A stretch of 41,924 bases of DNA, taken from NCBI RefSeq assembly GCF_001187535.1, contig NZ_LFIO01000886.1, positions 1-41,924 on the forward strand, written 5' to 3'. Under the pieces are notes generated by a model. It was given only the letters and a program-made list of their open reading frames with translations. It was not told the origin of the DNA and ran no database searches. The first letter of the stretch is position 1; the number at the start of each line of letters is the position of its first letter. A program made the translations under genes and the position numbers. The stretch is from Rhizobium ecuadorense. GTDB lineage: Bacteria; Pseudomonadota; Alphaproteobacteria; Rhizobiales; Rhizobiaceae. This document shows, piece by piece, positions 1 to 10,391 of this stretch.

Positions 1-692
1 ATCTCGACCGCTATCCGCGCCAGCTTTCGGGCGGCCAGCGCCAGCGCGTGGCGATGGGACGCGCCATCGTCCGATCGCCGCAGGTTTTCCTGTTCGACGA
101 GCCCTTGTCGAACCTCGACGCCAAGCTGCGCGTGCAGATGCGCAAGGAGATCAAGGAACTGCACCAGCGACTGAGAACCACGACGATCTATGTCACCCAC
201 GATCAGGTCGAAGCGATGACCATGGCCGACAAGATCGTGGTCATGCAGGGCGGCAAGGTCGAACAGATCGGCACGCCGCTGGAACTCTACGATCGTCCCC
301 GCAATACATTCGTGGCAGCCTTTATCGGCTCGCCGTCGATGAATCTGCTGAAAGGCCGTTACAAGGCCGATGGTGCGATCTTCGTCACGGAGACCGGCGA
401 CGAGATTGCGCTCGGTTTTATCCCGCAGACGTCCGACGGGCAGGCCGTGCTTCTCGGCGTGCGGCCTGAACACCTTTCGCTCAGCCAAAGCGGCCTCGAC
501 ACGACGGTCAGTGTCACCGAACCCACCGGCCATGAGACGATGGTCTTCCTGCGCTACGGGTCCGGCGAGCTTGTCGCGGTGCTTTCCGACCGTCACGACT
601 TTGAGCCGGGCCAGGTCGCGACGATCGCTGCTCGGCCAGGGAAGCTTCATCTTTTCGATGCGGAATCCGGCAAGACATTGCGACCGGATTGA
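1..692 (+). CDS. Sugar-type ABC transporter ATP-binding protein (MalK/UgpC family), 5' end missing
   Basis: The frame is open from the left edge, so the N-terminal part with Walker A lies outside the window. The visible part starts just before the ABC signature (LSGGQRQR), followed by Walker B and D-loop ([13 protein letters not shown]) and the H-loop (YVTHDQ). The last ~120 residues form a TOBE-like C-terminal domain (IGSPSMNLL, then GVRPEHLSL), which is characteristic of the MalK/UgpC/MsmK class that powers sugar, polyol or glycerol-phosphate importers. It acts at the cytoplasmic face of the membrane with a permease pair and a periplasmic binding protein, which must lie upstream of the window. 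Substrate cannot be told from this fragment. The next gene is convergent (stop at 736), so this is the last gene of its operon. Confidence 0.93.
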   Translation, partial: LDRYPRQLSGGQRQRVAMGRAIVRSPQVFLFDEPLSNLDAKLRVQMRKEIKELHQRLRTTTIYVTHDQVEAMTMADKIVVMQGGKVEQIGTPLELYDRPRNTFVAAFIGSPSMNLLKGRYKADGAIFVTETGDEIALGFIPQTSDGQAVLLGVRPEHLSLSQSGLDTTVSVTEPTGHETMVFLRYGSGELVAVLSDRHDFEPGQVATIAARPGKLHLFDAESGKTLRPD

Positions 693-735
693 GCGGGCAT
701 CGCTTCAGAAGAGCCGCCGAACGTTTAGTGGCGGG

Positions 736-996
736 TCAGTTCAATTTCAGCTCCAACATCAATTGTGCTGGAAGATCGATCGTTATTGTCGATCCGTCGG
801 CTTTGGCAAAGGCCATTTCGCCCTCCTGCCATGCATCATATTGCATGTCGATCCGTATCCCGCCGCGCTCCAGGATAGCCCAGGAGAAATCGAGGCCGCC
901 GCCCTTTCGGACGGACCAGCCGGCAGCCCCCAACGTTTCGATGACCGCTCGCCAGCTTTCTTCCGATATGTCGGACAGACAAATCCGATCAGACAT
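736..996 (-). CDS. Small protein of unknown function (86 aa)
   Basis: I do not recognise this family. The protein is acidic and soluble-looking, without signal peptide or membrane segment; it opens MSDRICLSDISEESW and ends in an LMLELKLN tail. The frame is open back to an ATG at 1086, but that start would overlap the 3' end of the acetyltransferase gene (stop at 1058). The ATG at 996 has a purine-rich GAAAGAG about five bases upstream and leaves a clean 61-base gap, so I prefer it; an ATG at 1008 is also possible. It follows the acetyltransferase in the same orientation and may be cotranscribed. No function is proposed. Confidence 0.6.
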   Translation of the reverse strand: MSDRICLSDISEESWRAVIETLGAAGWSVRKGGGLDFSWAILERGGIRIDMQYDAWQEGEMAFAKADGSTITIDLPAQLMLELKLN

Positions 997-1057
997 GCAC
1001 TCTTTCATCCCACAACGAGATAGGTTCAAAGTGGAATCGCGGTCACGGGGCCAACCG

Positions 1058-1504
1058 CTACGCACTCGATTTGGAGTAGAGTCCAAGGTTGCCGCCGATG
1101 GCGAATCCGCTGCGCTGATAAAATTGCGACAACGCCCCTTCCCGCTGTGAGATCAACCAGACGCTGTTGCATCCCTCGATCTTTGCCGTTTCGAAAACGG
1201 CTGACAGCAGCGCGGTCCCTATTCCAGTACCCTGCGCCTCAGGCAGGACCGAAAGCTCATCCAGATAAATGACCGGACCGGCATGGCGCCTCTGTCGTAT
1301 GCCGAGCGCAATCCCCAGCACCTTGCCTCCGTCGATGGCCGCAAGGGCAATGGATTTGGGGGTTTCAAGCACGTTGTTTACATTTTCAATGGCCGCTTCA
1401 AGCGACCAATTCTCGTTCCACGGAGGTCCCGCATAGGCACTGACCAGCACGCCGGCGGCGCCACTGAGATGTTCTCGCATAAGACGTTCAATCCGAAACG
1501 ACAT
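1058..1504 (-). CDS. GNAT-family N-acetyltransferase
   Basis: A 148-residue protein of the usual size for a single-domain GNAT enzyme, which moves an acetyl group from acetyl-CoA to an amine. The acetyl-CoA pyrophosphate loop is visible as QGTGIG in LSVLPEAQGTGIGTALL (about residues 86-102), preceded by the acidic beta-4 strand YLDELSVLP and followed by a C-terminal FYQRSGF motif typical of motif B. The start is supported by AGGTGG about four bases before the ATG. It is divergent from the thiamine operon; the ~100 bases between 1505 and the thiC promoter probably carry both promoters. Substrate unknown. Confidence 0.88.
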   Translation of the reverse strand: MSFRIERLMREHLSGAAGVLVSAYAGPPWNENWSLEAAIENVNNVLETPKSIALAAIDGGKVLGIALGIRQRRHAGPVIYLDELSVLPEAQGTGIGTALLSAVFETAKIEGCNSVWLISQREGALSQFYQRSGFAIGGNLGLYSKSSA

Positions 1505-1607
1505 AATCCACCTGACGTTGAGTGAAATGACATGTGCCGCAGTTCGGCCAGTAACGCAACCGGGTTCCGAAACGTACGATATAAGCGGGACGGCAAAGCT
1601 CTTAAGC

Positions 1608-1640
1608 TTGACACGCTCACCGACGGCGCTTTACGACTAT
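1608..1640 (+). promoter_or_regulatory. Candidate promoter of the thiamine operon
   Basis: A perfect TTGACA at 1608-1613 is followed after 17 bases by TTACGA at 1631-1636 (the overlapping GACTAT ends at 1640). Transcription would begin about ten bases upstream of, or at the very beginning of, the TPP aptamer. The -35 box is strong and the -10 box is weak, so this is a candidate only. Confidence 0.5.
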
Positions 1641-1648
1641 CCGCATTC

Positions 1649-3692
<2,044 letters not shown>

Positions 3693-3693
3693 C

Positions 3694-4644
3694 ATGCGCG
3701 TGCTTGTCAAAGGGGCCGGCGTCGCCGGCCTCACCGTCGCCCGCGAGCTGCATGCCCGCGGTGCCGATGTCACGGTCTTCGACCCGCACCCGAACTTCGC
3801 TCGTGCGGCGTCCTGGCTCGCCGGCGGCATGCTGGCGCCCTGGTGCGAGCGGGAAAGCGCCGATGAGGCGGTGCTGACGGGCGGCCTCGATGCCGCCGAT
3901 CGCTGGGAAGCGATCCTGCCGGGCAGCACCGTCCGCAACGGCACGCTCGTCGTCGCCTCGACGCGCGACCATGGCGAGCTGAAGCGATTTGCCGGCCGCA
4001 CGACCGGTTATCAATGGGTTGACGAGAACGATATCGCCGCCCTTGAGCCCGCGCTCGCCACCCGTTTCAGGCACGGCCTGTTCTTCCCAGGTGAGGCGCA
4101 TCTGGACCCGCGCCAGGCGCTGCGGGCGCTGAAAGAGCAACTGGCGGCAAACGGCGCCACCTTTACCGACGTAGCGCCGGACGATGACGATTTCTCCGAT
4201 ATCGTCGACTGCACAGGTGCTGCCCGCATCGGGCGAGAGCGCGACCTGCGCGGCGTGCGGGGCGAAATGCTCTATCTCCATACCGAAGAGGTCACGCTGG
4301 CCCGGCCCGTCCGCCTGCTGCATCCGCGTTTTCCCGTCTATATCGTTCCCCGCGGCAACGGCTTTTTCATGATCGGCGCGACGATGATCGAGACCGATTC
4401 CGACGGCCCGATCACCGCGCGTTCGCTGATGGAACTGCTGAACACGGCCTATGCGCTGCACCCGGCTTTTGCCGACGCCGCCGTCGTCGAAACCGGCGCC
4501 GGCATCCGCCCTGCCCTGCCCGACAATCTTCCGCGCGTCGTGCGGGAGGGGAAGGTCGTCGTTTTCAACGGTCTTTATCGCCACGGTTTTCTGCTGGCGC
4601 CGACCATGGCGGCCGAGGCCGCCGATCTCGTTTTTTCCAAATAG
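3694..4644 (+). CDS. thiO: Glycine oxidase ThiO
   Basis: FAD-dependent oxidase of 316 residues that converts glycine to dehydroglycine, which ThiG uses for the thiazole ring. The N-terminal dinucleotide-binding motif is clear (GAGVAG, residues 7-12, followed by an acidic residue at the end of beta-2, VTVFD). The C-terminal part has the DAO-family substrate domain and the final FAD-contacting segment FNGLYRHGFLLAP. Its position between thiC and thiS supports ThiO rather than another amino acid oxidase. Use of ThiO instead of ThiH fits an aerobic organism. The start ATG lies one base beyond the thiC stop, so translation is probably coupled. Confidence 0.95.
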   Translation: MRVLVKGAGVAGLTVARELHARGADVTVFDPHPNFARAASWLAGGMLAPWCERESADEAVLTGGLDAADRWEAILPGSTVRNGTLVVASTRDHGELKRFAGRTTGYQWVDENDIAALEPALATRFRHGLFFPGEAHLDPRQALRALKEQLAANGATFTDVAPDDDDFSDIVDCTGAARIGRERDLRGVRGEMLYLHTEEVTLARPVRLLHPRFPVYIVPRGNGFFMIGATMIETDSDGPITARSLMELLNTAYALHPAFADAAVVETGAGIRPALPDNLPRVVREGKVVVFNGLYRHGFLLAPTMAAEAADLVFSK

Positions 4645-4664
4645 CCGAAGCAAAGGAACTCCCA

Positions 4665-4862
4665 ATGCAACTGATCATCAATGGCGAAGTCCAGACAATC
4701 GCCGCCACGACGCTTTTGCAGCTTCTGGCCGCGCTCGATTACGAAGGCGACTGGCTGGCGACCGCCGTCAATGGCGAACTGGTCCATCGCGAGGATCGCG
4801 GCGAGCATATGCTGCACGATCATGACCGGATCGAAATCCTGACCCCGATGCAGGGAGGCTGA
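4665..4862 (+). CDS. thiS: Sulfur carrier protein ThiS
   Basis: A 65-residue ubiquitin-fold protein ending in Gly-Gly, the residues that are adenylated by ThiF and turned into a thiocarboxylate that donates sulfur to the thiazole. The N-terminal MQLIINGE strand and the C-terminal LTPMQGG tail are diagnostic. It sits 20 bases after thiO and its stop is two bases before the thiG start. No thiF is present in the window, so the activating enzyme must be encoded elsewhere. Confidence 0.95.
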   Translation: MQLIINGEVQTIAATTLLQLLAALDYEGDWLATAVNGELVHREDRGEHMLHDHDRIEILTPMQGG

Positions 4863-4864
4863 GC

Positions 4865-5638
4865 ATGCTTGATCTTTATGGAAGCCAAATCGCATCACGC
4901 CTGCTTCTCGGCACCGCCCGTTACCCCTCGCCGGCGATCCTCGCCCAATCCATCACGCGCTCTAAAACGGAGATCGTCACCGTATCGCTGCGCCGCGAAA
5001 TGGCCGGCGGGCGCAATGGCGGCGCTTTCTTCGACATGATCCGCTCGCTCGGCGTTCACGTTCTCCCCAACACGGCCGGCTGCCACGGCGTCTCCGAGGC
5101 GGTGTTGACGGCAAAGATGGCCCGGGAAGTCTTTCGTACCAACTGGATCAAGCTGGAGGTGATCGGCAATCACGACACGCTGCAGCCGGATGTTTTCGCG
5201 CTGGTGGAAGCGGCGCGCATCCTCACCGGCGATGGTTTCGAGGTCTTTCCATACACGACCGACGATCTGGTCGTCGCCGAGCGCCTCATCGACGCCGGCT
5301 GCCGGGTGCTGATGCCCTGGTGCGCGCCGATCGGATCTGCGGCGGGACCTCAAAACCTCGCCGCACTTCGATCGATGCGGGCGCATTTTGCAGACGTGCC
5401 GCTGATCGTGGATGCCGGCATCGGCAGGCCCTCGCATGCGGCCATCGTCATGGAGCTGGGCTTCGATGCCGTGCTGCTCAACACTGCTGTCGCTGGCGCC
5501 GGCGACCCGGCCGCGATGGCGGAGGCCTTTGCCAAGGCAATCGATGCCGGTAGGCAGGCGTTCGGCGCCGGCATGCTGGAGCCGCGCGACATGGCCGTGC
5601 CTTCGACACCGGTGATCGGAAAGGCGGTGTTTGCATGA
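4865..5638 (+). CDS. thiG: Thiazole synthase ThiG
   Basis: TIM-barrel enzyme (257 residues) that assembles the thiazole phosphate from deoxyxylulose phosphate, dehydroglycine and ThiS thiocarboxylate. The Schiff-base lysine is Lys96 in WIKLEVIGN, and the phosphate-binding region is seen near [11 protein letters not shown] and [14 protein letters not shown]. It starts two bases after thiS and its last four bases (ATGA) overlap the thiE start, so the three genes are translationally linked. The ThiS-ThiG pairing is the functional complex known for this family. Confidence 0.97.
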   Translation: MLDLYGSQIASRLLLGTARYPSPAILAQSITRSKTEIVTVSLRREMAGGRNGGAFFDMIRSLGVHVLPNTAGCHGVSEAVLTAKMAREVFRTNWIKLEVIGNHDTLQPDVFALVEAARILTGDGFEVFPYTTDDLVVAERLIDAGCRVLMPWCAPIGSAAGPQNLAALRSMRAHFADVPLIVDAGIGRPSHAAIVMELGFDAVLLNTAVAGAGDPAAMAEAFAKAIDAGRQAFGAGMLEPRDMAVPSTPVIGKAVFA

Positions 5639-6249
5639 CGCTCGACCCCTTTTATCTGATCGTCGACAGCGCCGACTGGATCCGAAGGCTGGTGCCGCTT
5701 GGCGTCAAATTGGTTCAACTTCGCATCAAGGATCGCACTGTGACGGAGACGCGAGCAGATATCCGCGCGGCGAAAGCGATCTGCAAAGCCCACGCATGCC
5801 AGTTGATCGTCAACGACTACTGGCAACTCGCCATCGAGGAAGGCTGCGATTTCATCCATCTCGGCCAGGAGGATCTGGCCGCCGCCGATCTTGGCGCCAT
5901 CCGCGAAGCAGGTTTGAAGCTCGGGCTTTCGACGCATGACGAGGCGGAGCTGGCGGTCGCGCTTGCCGCACATCCGGATTATATCGCCCTCGGCCCGATC
6001 TATCCGACCATCCTCAAGGCCATCCCCTGGGCGCCGCAGGGCCTCGAACGCATCGGGGCGTGGAAAACCCATATCGGCGGCACACCGCTTGTCGCGATCG
6101 GCGGGCTGACGGTGGAACGCATTGCCGGCGTTTTCAAGAACGGGGCCGACAGTGCCGCGGTCGTGACCGATATCACGCGCAATCTCGATCCTGAACAACG
6201 GACCCTGGCGTGGATTGCCGCAACCCGCTCATTTCGCCGTGACCCTTGA
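5635..6249 (+). CDS. thiE: Thiamine phosphate synthase ThiE
   Basis: Joins hydroxymethylpyrimidine diphosphate and thiazole phosphate into thiamine phosphate. The 204-residue protein shows the family signatures [34 protein letters not shown] and VAIGGLT in the expected order of a TIM barrel. The ATG overlaps the thiG stop by four bases. It is the last gene of the operon; thiD, needed to phosphorylate the pyrimidine, is not in the window. A weak four-base-pair hairpin follows the stop, but I see no convincing terminator before the decayed genes that begin at 6288 on the other strand. Confidence 0.95.
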   Translation: MTLDPFYLIVDSADWIRRLVPLGVKLVQLRIKDRTVTETRADIRAAKAICKAHACQLIVNDYWQLAIEEGCDFIHLGQEDLAAADLGAIREAGLKLGLSTHDEAELAVALAAHPDYIALGPIYPTILKAIPWAPQGLERIGAWKTHIGGTPLVAIGGLTVERIAGVFKNGADSAAVVTDITRNLDPEQRTLAWIAATRSFRRDP

Positions 6250-6287
6250 AGAGCGAATTTTCTCGCGCAAAGGACTGTGCATACAAA

Positions 6288-6445
6288 CTATGATCTGCTT
6301 CCGCGCTTCTGGCCTATCCATTGTACGTCGCGTGAAAGGACCGCTGCGGCAACATCCACATTTCCGGCACGCAACGCATTGAGAATGGCACCATGATCGC
6401 GGTCAGTGGGCTCCTGTTCAGGATCTGAAAGGCTGCCAAAGGCGC
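6288..6445 (-). pseudogene. 3' remnant of a GntR-family (FCD domain) regulator
   Basis: Reading the minus strand from about 6440 to the stop at 6288 gives a 50-residue tail, DRDHGAILNALRAGNVDVAA and following, which is the typical last two helices of the FCD ligand-binding domain of GntR/FadR-type repressors (a HRAILDALRA-like start and a spaced alanine-rich helix). No HTH or upstream part of the gene can be found. It is a decay relic beside two other broken genes. Family assignment rests on that short motif only. Confidence 0.6.
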
Positions 6446-6464
6446 TGACGCCAATAGGAGCGCC

Positions 6465-6786
6465 TCATTCGTTGCGGTTCCAGCCTTTGCTTTCACCGGT
6501 CTTGGCGACAAGAGCCGCATAGTCCGCGCTTATCTCTTCCAGCTTTTTCACCAATTCGGAATCAGCCCCGCCGAGCAGGCTTATGTAAGCTTCGCCTTGT
6601 TTGGACTTCGCCCAACATTGCCGACAAATCGTGCCACTGCCTTGCCGGAGGCGGAGACTTCTGGGTTCGGGGCGCCAAACGAGGCCGCGGTTCGCTTCAG
6701 GCCGTCCAGGAAGGCAGCGTCGTCGAGTCCGCTGTAGGGTTTCCCTTCGGAATTGGTGACATTGAGAAGGATTTGTTCGTCTCCGA
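6465..6786 (-). pseudogene. Frameshifted remnant of an unrecognised gene
   Basis: The minus strand reads well in one frame from about 6786 ([18 protein letters not shown] onward) to near 6615, then the protein-like reading continues in another frame (GEAYISLLGGADSELVKK) to a stop at 6465, ending GWNRNE. The frame change falls between about 6590 and 6620. Both halves have codon use like the neighbours, so a single-base indel in a former gene is the simplest reading. I do not recognise the family. Its start would lie inside the ATPase relic on the other strand, so the 5' end is probably also lost. Confidence 0.45.
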
Positions 6787-7230
6787 ATGATGAACAGCCA
6801 TCAGCGCCTGGTGCGATCCGAGACCGGCAGAATCGTTGCGGAGCAGGTCCCCATCCGTCTCGGCAAGGGAAAGGCCGCTTTCGAAACGGTCTCGGATGTC
6901 AGCTTCACCGTCGCGCCCGGCGAATTCGTCTGCCTGCTCGGCCCCTCCGGCTGCGGGAAATCGACGCTTTTCGGCGCGCTCGACGCCCTGACGCGGCTGA
7001 AAATGCAGGGGTTGCTGCTTGCCATATGGGAGCAGTTCCGCAAGACCGTCCTGTTCGTAACGCATGACATCGACGAGGCGCTGCTGCTCGCCGACCGGAT
7101 CATCCTGATGAAGGCGCAGCCCGGCCGCATTCACGATCACCGTCCCCTTCCCGCGGCCGCACTCGACCGATATCGTCGCCTCGCCCGAGTTTTCGCGGTT
7201 GAAGCGCCATTGCCTCGAACTACTTCATGA
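6787..7230 (+). pseudogene. ABC transporter ATPase (SsuB/TauB/NrtD type) with its core deleted
   Basis: The 147-residue reading frame begins like a nitrate/sulfonate/taurine importer ATPase, reaches an intact Walker A (GPSGCGKST, residues 52-60) and jumps directly to the D-loop segment ALDALTR (64-70), followed by the H-loop [10 protein letters not shown]. Compared with the intact paralogue at 9564-10379, about 110 residues are gone: the Q-loop, the signature LSGGQ and Walker B. The frame is kept across the junction, so a short protein could still be made, but it cannot hydrolyse ATP in the normal way. The C-terminal tail after residue ~130 is also unlike its family. No permease or binding protein accompanies it. 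Confidence 0.85.
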
Positions 7231-7372
7231 AGACAGGGGCGCGGATACCCTACCTCGTCTGACGCCGCTCGGCCTTGGGCGGCGATGCTCGTAACCATAT
7301 GGATCGTTCGTCAGGTACGCCTCATTTCGAGATCTGGCGAATACGCGTATAAACTGCCGGAAGGATCCCCGC

Positions 7373-8122
7373 TTACAGGTAAGCGCGCGAAAAGAACACC
7401 GCCGTCGTCAGCAAGGCGACCGCAAGGGTTAGCACCCGGACGACCGATGCCGGCAGCCTCCGTCCGACATGCGCTCCGATCCACCCGCCGATAACGGCTC
7501 CGATCGTCATCGGAATGCACTCTTGCCATACGATTGCGCCGGCCAGTACGAAGACGACGACGGCGACCGCGTTTGCGGCAGTTACCATCACCATTCTTGT
7601 CGGATTCAGGCTCTTGATGTCCCCGCCCCCGAGCGCGCTCCATGCCGCAAGCATCATAAGGCCCACCGCGCCGCCAAAATAGCCGCCATAGAGACCGAGA
7701 AAGAATTGAACCGTTGCGAAGGCCAGAAAATTCGGACGTGCCTGCGTCCGGAGCTTTGCGCTGAGCCTCGGACCTGCAGCCAGCATCAATGTCGCCACCA
7801 GCAAGAGCCATGGCAGGATCCCATCGAAAATCCTGGATGGGGTCAGAAGCAATAAAACGCTTCCGGCCACACCACCCACCACTGTCACGATAGCAATGGG
7901 CATGACATTGATGCCGCACACACTCCTGACCCCGTCACGGTAGACCCATGAGCTCGTCATACCGCCTGGAAACAAGGCCAAGGTGCTCGTCGCGTTTGCG
8001 GCAACCGACGGCACTCCGACCGATATCAGCGCCGGCAGGGATACGAACGACCCGCCGCCGGCCAATGCATTCATGCTGCCTGCCAACAAGCCAGCGAGGA
8101 AAAGAAGAATGATATCGTACAT
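7373..8122 (-). CDS. TauE/SafE-family membrane permease (probable sulfite/anion exporter)
   Basis: A 249-residue integral membrane protein with about eight hydrophobic segments arranged as two similar halves, each starting with a glycine-rich motif (GLLAGSMNALAGGGSF near residue 12; GLYGGYFGGAVGLMM near residue 145). This repeat is the signature of the TauE/SafE family, linked in other bacteria to export of sulfite or sulfoacetate during sulfonate use. The neighbouring deleted ATPase belongs to the sulfonate/taurine importer class, so this may be the survivor of a sulfonate-use cluster. Substrate is inferred, not shown. Confidence 0.85.
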   Translation of the reverse strand: MYDIILLFLAGLLAGSMNALAGGGSFVSLPALISVGVPSVAANATSTLALFPGGMTSSWVYRDGVRSVCGINVMPIAIVTVVGGVAGSVLLLLTPSRIFDGILPWLLLVATLMLAAGPRLSAKLRTQARPNFLAFATVQFFLGLYGGYFGGAVGLMMLAAWSALGGGDIKSLNPTRMVMVTAANAVAVVVFVLAGAIVWQECIPMTIGAVIGGWIGAHVGRRLPASVVRVLTLAVALLTTAVFFSRAYL

Positions 8123-8363
8123 GTTCAGGTCGCTTTAGCCTGCAAATTTGATTTCCGCCGAGACGCTTTTGCAAAACAGCGACTGCGGGCGGGTTTAAGT
8201 GCGCTGACGCTTTACAGCGCTCTCGGTGACGCGGCAATCCTCGCCATCACGTCAGGAAACCATGCGCTCTCGCCTCACGACTGTCCCAAATTAACCCATT
8301 ATTTAGCAATCGCTTGCATGCGCGAACCACCATGTTACCGTCGCTGACATCGTGGGGGCGCGT

Positions 8364-8621
8364 ATGACAATTGAAGAGCTGATCGATTTGCAAGAGGCCG
8401 GCTCAAGGGCACGGGTGCTCGGACTAAAGGCTCACGAAAACCCATACCTCGCGGCCCATCGATTGCCCACCGGTGATACCGGCGCTCTCGGGGATTGGCT
8501 TGCGCGTCACGACGCGTGGAAGTTTGGTTGGGAAGCGGAGGACGCTAGCCGCGAAGGCAGGATTGAAACTCACTTCAAGGCGTTGATCTCGATTCCCAAA
8601 CGACGGGCATTCGACGCTTAA
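8364..8621 (+). CDS. Small CrpP/ribosome-modulation-factor-like protein
   Basis: An 85-residue protein with the spaced motif seen in ribosome modulation factor and CrpP relatives: an N-terminal helix, EAGSRARVLGLKAHENPYL (G..A..LG...NPY), then a W..GW.AE pair (WKFGWEAED). In E. coli RMF the equivalent residues bind the ribosome during hibernation; what this rhizobial form does is not known. The ATG at 8364 is preferred over the GTG at 8352 because of GGGGG five bases upstream. About 240 bases separate it from the divergent TauE gene, giving room for its own promoter. Similarity is by motif spacing only. Confidence 0.7.
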   Translation: MTIEELIDLQEAGSRARVLGLKAHENPYLAAHRLPTGDTGALGDWLARHDAWKFGWEAEDASREGRIETHFKALISIPKRRAFDA

Positions 8622-8687
8622 CGCCCTTGATGGTAATCACAAGCTGCCGGCTCGGTTTTCCTCCCTGGCAACGAAGAACAAGCGCGA

Positions 8688-9407
8688 TCAGACGGACGTT
8701 CGATTGCCGAGGACAAATTTGTATCGCTCGGGCCGGATGAAGAATTCCGACCATTCGGCGCAGGCGCCATGATCGAAATATGAGGTCCGTTCGAGAACGA
8801 GCAAAACCGCATTCGCGGCTGCACCGATCAAGGATGAGATGCGAGGCGGCACCGCGCGCGCGCCGATGGCGATCTCGGCGGAGACAATATCGGCGCCGGC
8901 TTTGTCCTTGAGGAGCGCATAAGTCGGCCGTTGTTCGGCCGTTTTCAAATCCAGTTCCGACATGACGGCGGGCAGGAGGCTTCGACCCAAGGCAATGGGC
9001 TCGTCGTCCACCATATGAAGACGCTCCAGCAGCGCGCATTTTGCTCCGAACAACGAGACAAACGCCGGCGGCGTTTCAATGGTAGTCAGTTCGACAATCC
9101 GCATTGTGGCATCGAAGCCCTGCACTTTCAGCGACTCGTGGAAACTGCGCAGGGTATCGATCTGATGGCGGACCTGCTTGCCGGTCACGAAAGTGCCCTT
9201 GCCTTTCCGGCGCTGGATCAGCCCGTCCTTATCCAGCTGCTCGAGCGCGAGGCGGACGGTGACGCGGCTGACGTCGAAGCGCGCCATGATCTGCGATTCC
9301 GACGGCAACCGCCCGGAGGGCTCGAATGTTCCTTCGGCGATCTCACGACGAAGGCGATCGGCGATCTGCAGATACATCGCCACCGGGTTATTGCGTATCA
9401 GGCTCAT
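8688..9407 (-). CDS. GntR-family transcriptional regulator with UTRA effector domain
   Basis: A 239-residue HutC-type repressor. The N-terminal winged helix-turn-helix is clear (YLQIADRLRREIAEGTF, LPSESQIMARFDVSRVTV, then DGLIQRRKGKGTFV, residues ~10-75). The remainder matches a UTRA ligand-binding fold ending in the FFIRPERYKF strand typical of the family. The frame extends upstream to 9506, but MSLIRNNP at 9407 begins at the usual distance from the HTH and has a weak GATGGA site before it. It is divergent from the ABC/PHP operon, and a palindrome with an overlapping promoter lies between them, so it very likely controls that operon and itself. Confidence 0.9.
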   Translation of the reverse strand: MSLIRNNPVAMYLQIADRLRREIAEGTFEPSGRLPSESQIMARFDVSRVTVRLALEQLDKDGLIQRRKGKGTFVTGKQVRHQIDTLRSFHESLKVQGFDATMRIVELTTIETPPAFVSLFGAKCALLERLHMVDDEPIALGRSLLPAVMSELDLKTAEQRPTYALLKDKAGADIVSAEIAIGARAVPPRISSLIGAAANAVLLVLERTSYFDHGACAEWSEFFIRPERYKFVLGNRTSV

Positions 9408-9496
9408 CTGTTTTCCATCGGGGTTAAAAAGACCACGGACTCTTGCAGCCTTGGAACAAAGTTCTCCTTTGCCGCCGGACAAGGGAAGGCCCCACG

Positions 9497-9526
9497 TTGA
9501 TAACATGTATTATAATGTATTATAAC
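9497..9526 (+). promoter_or_regulatory. Promoter and palindromic operator between GntR regulator and ABC/PHP operon
   Basis: TTGATA (9497-9502) and TATAAC (9521-9526) are 18 bases apart and could drive the plus-strand operon. Embedded here is a perfect inverted repeat TTATAAT-GT-ATTATAA (9510-9525), which can equally be read as two tandem copies of ATGTATTATA (9505-9514 and 9515-9524). A palindrome overlapping the -10 box next to a GntR gene is the expected arrangement for autorepression and operon repression. Binding itself is inferred. Confidence 0.65.
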
Positions 9527-9563
9527 CGAGGGCAATTCAAACTCCAGATCGTTCGAACGCAAT

Positions 9564-10379
9564 ATGGCATCTGTTTCCCCAATTCGGCAGCATTCACCCG
9601 GCGCCACCTTCTCGGTGAACGGCATCGGTTTCGCCTATCCCGAAAGCCGACGCAGCATATTCGAAAAATTTTCGCTGGAAGCCCGTCCAGGAGAATTCGT
9701 CGCGATCCTCGGTCCCTCCGGCTGCGGCAAGTCGACCCTGCTCAATCTGCTATCCGGCTTCCTGCGCCCTCAATCGGGACATATCACCATAGACGGGGCG
9801 CCGGTTGCGCCGGAACATTCCGCACTCGGCTATGTCTTCCAGTCGCCCCACCTTTTCCCCTGGCTGAGCGTGCTGGAAAATGTCCGCTTCGGCCTCCGTA
9901 TGAATCGCAGAGGATCGCAGCAGGAGCAAAGGGCGATCGCCCTGCATTTTCTGCGGCTTGTCGGACTGGAAGAACAGGCAGAAGAGCCGCCTCACCGATT
10001 GTCGGGCGGCCAGCGTCAGCGCGTAGCACTTGCGCGCTCGCTGGCGCTTGAGCCACGCCTTCTGCTCATGGACGAGCCTTTCGCAGCGCTCGACGCCCTG
10101 ACGCGCTCAGCCCTCAACGACGAACTGCTCCGCATCTGGTCGAGCTTGGGCAAGACCGTGCTGTTCATCACGCATGACATCGACGAAGCGATCTATCTGG
10201 CGGACCGCGTCCTCATTCTCGGCCTGCCTCCAACCGGCATCACAGCCGAAGTGAAGATCGATTTGCCGCGCCCTCGCGACCAGCGAGGCACGCGCGCCAA
10301 TCCCTTGTTTGCAGAACTGCGCGAACGCCTCGCCGAGCAAATCGCCATGGTGATGACCAGCAATCAACCCGCTACCTGA
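9564..10379 (+). CDS. ABC transporter ATP-binding protein (SsuB/TauB/NrtD family)
   Basis: A complete 271-residue ATPase: Walker [10 protein letters not shown] (residues 50-58), Q-loop Gln93, signature LSGGQ (146-150), Walker B LLLMDEP (167-172), D-loop ALDALTR and H-loop His204 in FITHDIDEA. The last part resembles the nitrate/sulfonate/taurine importer class rather than the sugar class at the left end of the window. It powers import through the permease encoded two genes downstream. The binding-protein gene starts 12 bases after its stop. The start has no strong Shine-Dalgarno; the ATG is the first after the promoter candidate. Confidence 0.93.
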   Translation: MASVSPIRQHSPGATFSVNGIGFAYPESRRSIFEKFSLEARPGEFVAILGPSGCGKSTLLNLLSGFLRPQSGHITIDGAPVAPEHSALGYVFQSPHLFPWLSVLENVRFGLRMNRRGSQQEQRAIALHFLRLVGLEEQAEEPPHRLSGGQRQRVALARSLALEPRLLLMDEPFAALDALTRSALNDELLRIWSSLGKTVLFITHDIDEAIYLADRVLILGLPPTGITAEVKIDLPRPRDQRGTRANPLFAELRERLAEQIAMVMTSNQPAT

Positions 10380-10391
10380 AGGGGACATCCG

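Noticed and set aside
7371..7384. Inverted repeat GCTTAC-AG-GTAAGC at the end of the TauE gene
   Set aside because: Covers the stop codon, short arms with a two-base spacer; likely chance.
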